From assembly GCA_004431415.1 (NCBI GenBank), contig QPMI01000519.1, positions 248,001 through 312,000 of the forward strand: DNA of 64,000 nucleotides. The letters are read 5' to 3'. This DNA comes from Cyanophora paradoxa (taxonomy: Eukaryota > Glaucocystophyceae > Cyanophorales > Cyanophoraceae). Shown here piece after piece: positions 43,698 through 53,600 of this stretch (position 1 is its first letter; each line of letters opens with the position of its first letter). Below the pieces are notes generated by a model, which worked only from the letters and a program-made list of their open reading frames with translations, ran no database searches and was not told the DNA's origin. The translations under genes and the position numbers were made by a program.

Positions 43698-44335
43698 TTA
43701 ACGTTCGGACCTGTCGGCAAAGCCCGGGTGCGAGATATCAAACATGCGCTCGGGGAGGACGAAGGGGTTCCAAACACAGCACGGATCTGCGCATGCCGCA
43801 AAATCGTCGGGATCAATATCAGCGCGAGCGCAAAATTCAGATGATTTTCGAAACCATAAGGCACCTCCCAGCTCCCAGCTGCGCGAAATATCGTAAGCCG
43901 AGGCCCAAGATTCATTTCAAAACCTTGTACGCACCCGTTCGAGTAGCCGTCGCCATCCGAATCCTTTTCGCACAGCTCCTTTGTCCACTTGTGACCCGCA
44001 CGCGCGAAATCCTCGCCGAAGACGTTTCGCGGGCCGCCGCCGAGCTTTCGAATTCACGCGCCTCAAAAGAGATTGCGCAACGCGTACGCGTTAAAGGTTG
44101 TTTCGCGCGCTTTCGCGCGCACCGCGTTCTCGTGCCCCACGCCGATCCAGGGAAGGCCGCCGCGCTTCACGAGGATGCCGTTCGGGATCAACGAAAGGTA
44201 CCTGCGCCGACCCGTGCTCGCTCGCGATCGCAAAAGTCGCGTGCGTGGCGGGGCGACGGGCGCGCACATCGGAAACGCGGAGACGTTCAAGAAGACGCTG
44301 AGGAGCAGGATTACCGCAGCGGTTCCGCGAGGCAT
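43698..44335 (-). CDS. Temptin-like secreted protein
   Basis: Five exons join in phase into about 119 residues: 44335-44268, 44201-44123, 44044-43935, 43878-43865 and 43786-43698. A signal peptide (MPRGTAAVILLLSVFLNVSA) is followed by YLSLIPNGILVKRGG, PWIGVGHENALGGGPRNVFG, DFARAGHKWTKELCEKDSDG and DGYSNGWELGDPCCVW, then MFDISHPGFADRSER and TAA 43698-43700. IPNG, GVGH, FG-DF, LC-DSDGDG-NG-ELGDP-C-W and SHPG are the hallmarks of the temptin Cys/Cys domain. This domain is known from the Aplysia pheromone component and widespread in fungi, oomycetes and other protists. The DSDGDG loop is calcium-binding-like. The fourth exon is only 14 nt and supplies the WELG residues. Secreted; role probably extracellular signalling or adhesion, by family only. 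Confidence 0.9.
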
Positions 44336-44598
44336 GGCCCGGCTGTTCAACGGTTGATTGTGTTTGTCTAAATTTGAGGGCGCTTCGAATTCCTTCTCTC
44401 CCTCTCCCTCCTATTTTCCTCTTTAGATTTAGTTCTCTCCTTTCAACGGTTATCTGACCCCACTCGCCCCCTGTTTCCCGCCGGCGCCGCCCTCCCCGCC
44501 CTTTCCGAGTCCTCTCTCGTCGACTTCTCCTTCGTCCTATCGTCGCTCGCGCATTTCGCAGAGCGGCGAGGCGCGGGAGGGATCGCGAGGAGGGGGGC

Positions 44599-47448
44599 CT
44601 AGAAGGGCCCGAAGCCGTCCCCCTCTGAGCCGTCGTCGTCGTCGTCGTCGGAGGCCGAGGCGGCCCGCACGGGCGGCCCCACGCCCCCCTCCGCGAACTC
44701 CACCAGCAGCCCGGGCCGCCCCTCCTGCAGCGTGAAACTGCACCCGTCCAGTGAGAAGGGCTGGAGATGGGAGAAGAGGAGAAAGGAGAGTACCGGAGGG
44801 ACTCCTGCTCCGCTTCATCCAGAGCCGCCGCAGCCGCGCCGGCCACCCGCAGCCGCTGCCCGCCGCTTTCATTTCAGCGGCGCGAGAGCAATTGCAAAAG
44901 GGACCCGGCGGGACTAGAGCGCGAGCGCGCGCCTTCAGGGAGGGCATGGCGAGGATCGCGAAGGCGGCCTCTGGGAGGGGTACGGGGCTCGCGACGGCGA
45001 GCCGCTCGAGCCGGGGTACGTCCTGCAGGGACGGGCCCGGGGTATCAATGTGGGATCGGAGACACGGAGGGAGGAATGAAGGGGTACACAGGGGCGCGGC
45101 ACCATCGCGAGGCGCTCGAGGATCGAGCAGGGGATTGGGGGGTGCTCGGGCGCACAGGCAAGCGTGACCCTGGGCGAGCCGGCGTGGGGGGTACAGGAGG
45201 AGCAGAACGGGGCGCGGATGCGGGGCGCTCACGTGCGGAGGGCGCCCCAGGCGGCGAGGGAGGTACCCGCCAGCGCCTCCAGGGCCCCCGGCGTCAGGTC
45301 CAGGTGCACAGCCTGGGAGCAGGGCGATCGGCGATGAGCAGAGAAGACAGGGACGAGAGCAGGCGTGCAAGGGACAAGAGAGCGGCGGGGCGGACCTGGA
45401 GGCTGCGGAGGGAGGGGAGGGTGGCGCAGAGGGCGCGCAGGGCCGCCTCCGAGGGCGCCGGCTGGCTCACCACCACCGCCTTCAGCGTCCCCGCCCCCTG
45501 CGACAGTGCGAGCGCAGCGCTCTGCGGCGCTCCTCCGGGGGTGGGGGTGCAGCAGCGCGGCGCACGGCGGCGAGCGGGCCGACGTCCGTGTCCTCGCAGA
45601 GGTTCACGCTGGCCTGCGGGGGAGGGGGGTACAGCCGAGTCAGGGGGTACGGCGCTCCGGTGTCGGGCGCGGGGCGCGGGCCTGCTCGAGGCGGGGCATG
45701 GAGCGGAGGAACGAGACGCCCTCGAGGTCGCACGCGAACGCGAAGCCTGCGGGGGGTGGGGGGGTGGGTGGGGGGTGGGGGGGGGGGAGGGAGGGAAAGA
45801 GGTCAGCTAGGGGGTAGGGGAGCCGGAGGGGGGTACGGCACTCTTCAGGTTGACGAGCTGCGCGAAGGGCTCCAGGTGGAAGCTGCCCGCCGTCGGCGCG
45901 ACTGGAGGGGCGTTAGGGGGGTATGGGGCCTCGGGGGGAGGGGTACGCGCCCTGGAGTTATCGATGTGTGGGGAGGGGGGCAAGGACGGCGGGGTACGGG
46001 GTAAGGAGGCCTGTCGGGCGCGGGGAAAGGGGAACAAAACGGAGACTCGCCTGCTCGCCCGTCTCCGGCTGCCGGACCGGGTGAGTGAAGCGCAGTCCCC
46101 AGAGAAGTGGGGGGAGGACGGGGGTTACGGCACCTCGAAGAACTCGACGTCGAGCCTCTCGAGCGCCGTGAACTTCGAGAGGGACGCGATCGTTGCGATC
46201 TCCTCCTCCTGGGGGTACGGGGTTGACGGAAGCGGTACGGGGCTCGGGTGGGGTGCGCACGTCGCCGTCGTGGTAGACTGAGAACTGGAGGACGCGGAGG
46301 GTACAGGGGAGGCTAGTGGAGCGCTCCAGGGTCTGCTGCGTTGTCAGAGCCGGGGCGGAACGGGGGCGGTGGGGGTATGTGCGCGCCTGGAGCTGGGCGA
46401 CGGTGAGTGGAAAGTGGACGAGTTCGAGGGTCTGGAGGGCGGGGGACAGGGACAGCAGGCCCAGGGAGGCCTGCGGGGGCATCGGAATGCCGGCCGGGGT
46501 ACGCGGCAGGGAGAGGGGATGAGGCGGCGGGCCTGGAGGAGGGGGGAGCAGAAGGCCTCGGGGTAGTCCGTCAGCCTGGCAGGGGCAAGGGTTGGATTGG
46601 GCAGGGGATGGGGCTGGGGGAGGGTACGGACCGATCATAAGTCGTGCCGAGGTGGAGGTAGCGGAGCAGGGGGAAGTGGCGCAGGACGGGTACGGCGTCC
46701 AGGGGCATGCGGGAGGGCGGGGAATCCAAGGAGAGGTACAGGTGCTCGAGGGAGGGGCGGAATGCGGCGTGCAGGCGCCGGAGGGCGTCGTAGCTCATCC
46801 CGCGCCGCCCGCAGCGGATGCGTACCCCCTGCACGGCCTGGCGCGTCCGGGGCGGGAGGGATGCGAGCCGCGAGACGGCTGCGTCGCTCGGGCGCGGCAG
46901 GGCGAGCCTGCGCGGCGGTCATCGCTTGAGTTCCAGCGCGCACAGCGTCCGGCGCACCGCTCCCAGAGCGGCGGCTCCATCGCGAGCGCGCGGAAGCGCT
47001 GCGAGACGTGCGAGAGGCGGAGCAGCGCCTCGGGGCGCACGAGCACGTCCTCCTCGCGCGCGCCCGCCTCCTCCGCCTCATCCTCAGCGTCGCTATCGCT
47101 GTCGCTGCTCTCGCCGCTCGCGCTGCTGCGGCTGCTGCTCGTGTCGCTCCCGGGCCGCTTCCGCCTCGCGCCGGGGACCGGCCGCGCTGCGTAGAAGAGG
47201 ATGCGGCACACGAGCGGGTCCGGCAGCACATCAAACGGGCTCTCTCCGCCAGCGATCGCCTCCGCTACGCTACCCGGCGCAAGCTGCGGCGCGCTCGGGC
47301 CCTCCGCGTCGCCGGTCAGGAAGCGCCACACGCCCGTCTCTCGTTTGGGAAGTCCAATCGATACTCCGCCTCGCACTCGAATAGTCTGCGGCTCCGCTTG
47401 GCCCCGAGCACGCGCGCGCCGCGCCCGGGCGCCGGGCGGGCCCGTCAT
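44599..47448 (-). CDS. F-box / leucine-rich-repeat protein
   Basis: Probable SCF ubiquitin-ligase substrate receptor. After an Arg/Ala-rich start (MTGPPGARARRARARG, 47448) the F-box reads PFDVLPDPLVCRILFYAA and, after an insert, RPEALLRLSHVSQRFRALAM then EPPLWERC. The insert is about 55 residues of Ser/Asp/Glu (47160-47040) placed between the first and second F-box helices. The rest is cut into many small exons whose joins give leucine-rich repeats: MSYDALRRLHAAFRPSLEHL, LRHFPLLRYLHLGTTY, LLSLSPALQTLELVHFPLTV, IASLSKFTALERLDVEFF, FLRSMPRLEQA, LRALCATLPSLRSLQV and VPRLERLAVASPVPLPE. It closes with an acidic tail (ASASDDDDDDGSEGDGFGPF, TAG 44599-44601). Introns have GTGCGC, GTACCC and GTCCGC-like donors. 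Confidence 0.8.
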
Positions 47449-47605
47449 GCCACGTATATACGGCACTGTGCTACGTACACCGGTACGCAACGACGCTGCA
47501 GCCGCGATGTGCCAGAGAGTGTACGTGTACCCCCACTCAAAGAAGCTCTGAAGCTGCTCTGAATTCGAAGCTCAGAAGCTGAGAAGCTCAGAACTCGAAC
47601 GCGCA
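47449..47605. promoter_or_regulatory. 157 bp divergent promoter region, F-box gene / PIMT gene
   Basis: The two start codons face apart with 157 bp between them. The sequence ACGTATATACGG at 47452-47463 could serve as a TATA-like element for the minus-strand gene but is very close to its ATG. A set of GAAGCT and GCTCAGAA repeats lies at 47541-47595 before the PIMT ATG. Confidence 0.4.
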
Positions 47606-49015
47606 ATGGCGTATAGGTGCTTTGCGGCGACGTTTTACCTCATACTCTTGACTGCTGACGCACAACCCTACAGGACGAACGCAAAGTCGATGTAAGCACT
47701 ACGCCCCTTCGCGTCCCGCCGCTCACTCAGCGACCATTTTTTGTCAGGGCGGGGCTTGTTGACGGCCTCGTGCGGGAGGGCATCGTGAAAAGTAGGAAAG
47801 TCGAAGGCGTGCGCTTCCCGTCGCGGCGCCGATCCGGAACCCTCCGGCGCCCCTAATTAGCTTTTCACCCTCGAGCTCGCGCCTCGTGACGCTTGCGAAT
47901 CGCGGCGCGCTGCGCAGACGTGCTGAGAAGGGTCGACCGCGGCGCATATGTCAAGCATCGCCACGAAGCTTATGAGGACCGGCCATCGGGGATCGGGCAC
48001 GACGTCACGATCAGCGCTCCGCGTGCGCCGTTTAGTTTTTTGGAAGCCTGGCGCTCCGATCGCCGGCGCCGGCGCCAGCCTCGCGCTCATGATGCGCGCC
48101 GGCGCCCAGACATGCACGCGTACGCTCTGGAAGCGCTGGAGGGACACCTTCGCCCCAACTCCCGCGCGCTCGACGTCGGCAGGTGCGCCTTCCTGCGGCG
48201 CCGTCCTCCGTTCTGCGCGCGCGCCCGTCGAGGTCCGAGACCTGCCGCTGCAGCGGATCCGGATTCTTGACGGTCTGCATGGCGCTCATGGGGGCCGCCC
48301 GCGTAATCGGCATCGAGTGCGCCCCGCGATTCGCTGGTTTGACCCGATTTAATCCGCGATCTGATCCCTTTCTCCAGGTGCATCCCCGAGCTGGTGAACT
48401 CTAGCACGGCCGCGGTGCGCAGGGACCACCCCGAGCTCCTCGACAAGGGCCGCATCCGCTTCGTCCACGGCAACGGGTACAACGGCTTCCCCGAGGAGGG
48501 GCCGTACGACGCCATCCACGTCGGTGCGCCCTCGTACCCCCCGGGCCTTCCTTCCCCCTTCCCTGAACGCCCGCGAAGGCGCGGCGGCGCACGACGGGCT
48601 CCCGGCGGCCCTCGTCGAGCAGCTCGCCCCAGGAGGCCGTATGATCATCCCAGTGGGCAGCTCCATCACGGGGCAGAGCCTCGTGCAGGTCCGCTGCCGT
48701 AGGGCGCAAGCAACATAGCTTCCGGGGTGCAGTCCCAGAGTGTGACCGGCCGCGCGGCGCCGGCGCCAGGTCGACAAGAGCCACGACGGCCGCATCACAG
48801 AGACCGATCTCATGGGCGTCATGTACGTTCCCCTCTACCCCCACCCCGAGCAGGTGGCGCCCGTACCCCCCTCCCCTCCCTCCCCTCCTGTCTTCTTAAA
48901 TTCGACATCTTCTCTGCTTCGAATTCTGCGCGACAGCGCGCACTGACGTCGACGTCGCAAGGTGCCGTCGGAGAAGACGCGCAAGCCTACCGGTGGGAAG
49001 CTCTCCGAGTACTGA
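47606..49015 (+). CDS. PCMT: Protein-L-isoaspartate O-methyltransferase with signal peptide
   Basis: SAM-dependent repair enzyme that methylates isoaspartyl residues in damaged proteins. Eight or so exons join in frame: MAGLVDGLVREGIVKSRKVE, DVLRRVDRGAYVKHRHEAYE, IGHDVTISAP (the conserved substrate loop), HMHAYALEALEGHLRPNSRA then LDVGSGSGFLTVCMALMG (SAM-binding motif I), RVIGIECIPELVNSSTAAVR, RIRFVHGNGYNGFPEEGPYD AIHVGA, LPAALVEQLAPGGRMIIPVG and GRITETDLMGVMYVPLYPHP. All are PIMT signatures. The end VPSEKTRKPTGGKLSEY reaches TGA 49013-49015. The first exon adds a hydrophobic leader (MAYRCFAATFYLILLTADAQ) that reads as a signal peptide, so the enzyme may enter the secretory pathway, unlike the usual cytosolic form. 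The intron after KVE appears to use a GC donor. Confidence 0.92.
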
Positions 49016-50679
49016 GGCCCGGCCTTGAGCTTGCAATTGTACAGACGCCCCCCCTGCCCATGGCCACTGCCAGCACATGTACAGTCGATTGATATATCGC
49101 CGCTCCAATTTTGCACTCGATTCCGATCGAAAGTTCTCCAATTTCGCATTCGATTTCGAATTAGCAATATCTCGCTCGCGAACGTGTATTCGTATTTTCG
49201 ATCGTATACGTAATATTAATATATATACTATCTCGCCCTATAGTTTCTTCTAAATGTTTCAATGTAGGAAGGCCCGCGCGCGCCGGCGCCGCGCCTAGGC
49301 CTGGCGCCGGCCGGCCGCCGGCCGAGCTCGAGCTCGCGATCGGAGAGTCGAGCTCGAGGGCCGGGCGCGCGCGCGCGCGCGGCGCGGGGGCGCCGCGCCG
49401 GCCGCGCGCGCGGCCGGCGCCGCGGCCGGTGCTGCAAGCCTGCAACTGGGCTGCCGGGTCGCAATTGCAATTGCAAGTTCCTCGCAACCCGCGGGCCGCG
49501 GCCGCGCACAGCACCGGTCAAATTGGCGGCGCCAGCCGACGCCTGCACGTACCCCCAAATAAACACATGGGTACCGTAGTACACTTGGGAACCAGCTGCT
49601 TGGCCCGCATGCTGAGCCAACGCCCGGCCGGCGCCGGCGCCGCGCGCCGGCCCCGCGCGCGGTTGCGCCGGGCCCCGAATTGCGAATTCGAAATTTAATT
49701 TTAACGGCTTGTTAATTTACAGAATTAAAAATGTTCATGGAAAGTGCTGCAATTTTAATTATATATTCCGAGCATACGTAATACGTAATGTTCAGCGACT
49801 GGGGTACATATTTGATTTCGTTCACGAGCACTTGCGCGCGCCGACGCCGGCGGCGCCGAGTCGGTTATATATCATAGTACATGCATATGTATATATTATT
49901 ATTAACTATTACATATATGTGTTTTTCACTTCGGCTTATATAGACTCGTAGCTACTAGGCTATAGGTTAACGTTGCAAATTGGCAATTGCAATCGCAAAT
50001 TAATTGCAGTACCATCCCGGAGGCCACGCGTGCACGGCCCCGGGAGCCTCGATCGGGAGTCGGGAAGCCGCCGGAGGCGCGCGCTCCTACCTGCATGGTG
50101 CGCATGCTAGGCTGGTAGCGCAGTGCGCATACGCGTACGAGTGTTGACGTCGCTGCTCAGCGGCTGGGCGTTCCGAAGTTCGACGCGTAGACTCATCGAT
50201 ATCGCCAACCCGGCATCAATTCGCCGACGCAGCAGCAGCGCAGGCTTTCAGCTCGTCGTGCGATTGCGCCCGGCGCGGCCTTGCAATTGGCGAGCAGCAG
50301 CTGTCTTGAGTTTCGGGGGACGCCCTGGAGGTCCGGATCTGGGATGGCGCGGCTTGCCCATCGTCCTTAGGGTGCGATCATTCCCAGTCAAGCATCAGCC
50401 GCAGTGCACCCGGCCCCTCGCCCGCAGTGCCCCGCGCCAGCCGCATGCGCAGGGCCCCGGGCCCCGCGGCCGCCACTTGGACGCATGCGCAAACATTGAT
50501 CGGCATACGGCCGCGGGAGGCGATGCATTAGCTTCTAGCCCTGTCTAGATCTTTGAAGGGGAGAAACAGCTCTAGACTCTGAGAGATTGACAGCGGCGAG
50601 CTGACTGCCGCACCCCGAATGCGCAGGTGCTCTTGACTGCAACTGCGGAGGCCTAGGTGAGCTGGACCGGGCCGCGGTG
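49016..50679. other. Long intergenic region with strong palindromic and AT-rich blocks
   Basis: 1.66 kb. After the PIMT stop, AT-rich sequence alternates with extreme CG blocks: GGCGCCGGCC/CCGGCCGCCGG at 49305-49325, a CGCGCGCGCGCGCG run near 49370, and CAATTGCAATTGCAA at 49463-49477. ATATATA and TTAATTA tracts follow at 49690-49950. ORFs here are short and low complexity. The last 150 bp probably hold the promoter of the cyclase gene. Confidence 0.55.
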
Positions 50680-53600
50680 ATGGCAGCGGAGCAGCGAGCC
50701 AGCTCTTTTCGTCGCGCCTCGAGCTCGCCGGTGGCGAGCCTTACGCGTCGGCTTTCGCTCGGCCGCTCCGCGCCGCCCGAAGATGGGCCAGAGCGACGTG
50801 TTTCCTACATTTACACGCCGACACCCGAGCCCGCGGCGCCAGCCCCGGCGCCGGCTCGGCTGCAGGCTCTGAGTGGCCCGCCGGCGGCCGCACTCGAGTC
50901 GGATTCGATCAGGCGACGCGCCAGCATTGCGAGCGCGAGCCTGAGCAACCGCCCCGGCGCCCTCAGCACGGGCTTCGCGTCCGCCTTCGGCCCTGCCGCA
51001 GCGATGGCCAACGGTCCGACTGGCGGGAAGGCGTGGCCGCCGCAGCACGTGACAGCGTTTGACCTTGGGGACCCCGACGGAGGCACAGCCGAGGCCCCCG
51101 CGTACGGCGCCGAGGGCCATGACGACGCCGAGAGCGTTTCCGTGCCGGAGCCGCTCGCCAAGTTCGCGTCGCGTGCCGGTGCCGGCTGGTCCTGGCCAAG
51201 GTGACCCCTTGCGAGATTCAGGCCTCCCGGGGTCCGGTCCTATGCCTGGGCTGACGTCGACCCCCGCCCCGCCCCCTCAGGCCTCCCAGCGGCAGGGAAA
51301 GGCGCCCCGGTCCGCCTCCCCGGGCGGACCCCGCAGACTATATATATATATTCGAGCTCCTCACACTGCGCGCGCGCGCGACGCAGAGTCCTCGATAGCG
51401 CTGGATGCCGGGGTCGTCACCGACTCGCCACCCGACGTTGGCATACCGGGATCGCCCCCCGGACCCGACGTTTTGACATTCCGCAACTTCACGCCGGCGC
51501 TGAACGCCCCCGCGCGGGCCTCGCGGGACGGCCGCGATCGCAACCGGGACCCAGCGTCGGGGCCGGCGCGGCGCGCCTCGACCTCGCGCTCGGGGTCGGG
51601 GTCGCGCCGGAGGAAGGGGCGGGCGGGGCGGCGCTCGCTGCGGGACGGCCTGCGCCAGTGGTGGGCCGACGTGCCCCTCAAGCGCAAGCAGCTCTCCGTC
51701 GTCCTCTTCCTCCAGGCCCGCCCCGCCGCCCCCGCCGCCCCCGCCCCCCGCGAGCTCCCCCGCCCCCGCCCCTGAGCCCCAGGCCCGCAGGCGCTCGCGT
51801 TCTGCGCGATGGTCGCCGTCTTCGCGGCGGTCTTCACGACGGCGCACACCTCGCAGCTCGTCGAGCAGGCGCGCAGCGAGATCCTCATGAACGACATGGT
51901 CTACGGTGCGGCCGCGCCACCGGCGTCGCGGCCCCGCTCGCAGCGCGCCGGCTTGCACCCCCTTGGCCTCCCCGCTCGGCCCCTCACCGCGGTCGCGCAG
52001 ACATCAAAGTGAACCAGATGGGTTTCGGCTACGCCGGTGCGCCCCGCGCCGCCTCTCCGGCCCCCGCAAACACCCGTGTCGAATGCTGATCAAATACCGC
52101 TCTGCCTGTTGCCCCTCCGGACCGCAGGGCAAGCGGAAAACGCGGATATTGTTGAGGCGGCGCGGCGGGGCCCCGCAGACGAGAGCGCGGCGGCAGCAGA
52201 GGCGCGGGCGCGGGCGAAAGCAGCGCTGGTGAACGAGATCGTCCGGCGCGAGATCGAGTGCGTCGCCTCTCGCGTTTAAATATGCAGCGCGCGATATTTG
52301 CGAGAGGCGCTATGGTTTCATCAAATAACTAGGTTTGAATTTCGAGCTGGTCTGATCGTGGCACGCCGCCCGTGGCGCCGCGCAGCGTGTCGAGTCTGGT
52401 GACGGCCGACGCGAAGGCGCCCGTCGTCATCGTGAGCAGCTTCCGGGACAGGCGCGGCGAGGCCCTCGGGCCGCGGCTCGCCGCCCTCGTCGCGCGCGCC
52501 ATCCAGCACAACAAACAGGCGCGGCCCGGCCGACATTCGCAACTCTGCTGCGCTCTCGTCGCGAGCCTCGGGGGCGCGCGTGCGCAGGTGCGGGTGACGG
52601 CGCTGGTCTCGAAGGAGGAGCTGGCGGCCGAGGGGGCGCCCATCTCCGAGCGCTGCCCGCCCCACGCCCTCGTCCGGCCCGTCCACCCTCTAAATTCCTC
52701 CCCGCCGAATAAATTCCGACGCCCGCCGCGCCGCGCAGGATCATCGTTACGCCGGCAAGCAGCAGCCCGCGCCCGAAGGCGCGCGCCGCTCGGACATTGA
52801 CGACGGCACGCGCGCGCGCGCATGCGCAGGTCTACGCGAGCGGGGACAAGTTCAAGCCCGTCGGCGTCCTCGTCGCCGCCGACGTCGTGCGCCCCGCCGT
52901 CGACGGAACTCGCTCGAAGTGCGCGCCGCGCCGCGCCGGGTCCGAGCGGCTGCGCAGGTGAACGGCAAGGGCGCCATTGTGCAGACCGCGATGGCCGCAT
53001 TCAAGTCGGGCCACGTCGCCAGTGCGCCCGCAGCGCTTCCTGCGCTCGAGCTCCCGCGCTCTAGGTCTTTGGCGCGCGCCTCAATTTTGCGGCAGTCTAT
53101 CAGCTGCGGACGCCCGGCTGCCCTCTCAACGACTACAGCTGCTACAGCCTCACCGTCGCCATGGGAGGTGCGGCCGCGCCGTCGGCGATGGTCCCAGCGG
53201 CGTGCACGTGCACGTACACCACGCGATCGCGAGCAGCGTCGCGTGGAGCGCGTGGGCGGTGCTGACGGCGCGGCCCTCGTCCCCGCAGAGGGCGACTCGG
53301 TCTTCCAGAGCAGCTCCCCGATCGAGGAGGCGGCGAAGGGCGTCCTCGTCGCCGCCGCCCGCGCCCCCGTCGCCAGCAGCAAGTCGGCCGCTTTCTACGT
53401 GCGCAGCCGCGCCGCTCTCACGCACCGGTTGTTGGCGTCGACGCCTCACGCTGCGAGGAACGGGCGGGGCGCAGGAGGGGAGCAGCGTGGGGGCGACGGT
53501 GACGGGGGAGATCACGGCGCGGGGCCAGGACTACACGGTGGCCGCCAGCTGCATCCTCGACGAGGGCGACAACGTCGTCGCCTTCCAGGCGCGCACACAT

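Noticed and set aside
44150-44215. Reverse-transcriptase-like phrase MPFGIN on the + strand
   Set aside because: It is the antisense of temptin exon 2, whose minus-strand reading (IPNGILVKRGG) is conserved.
44268-44335. Plastid bipartite targeting signal (VSAFP resembling ASAFAP)
   Set aside because: Splicing removes the Arg/Ser-rich stretch that would be the transit peptide; mature temptin starts right after the signal peptide.
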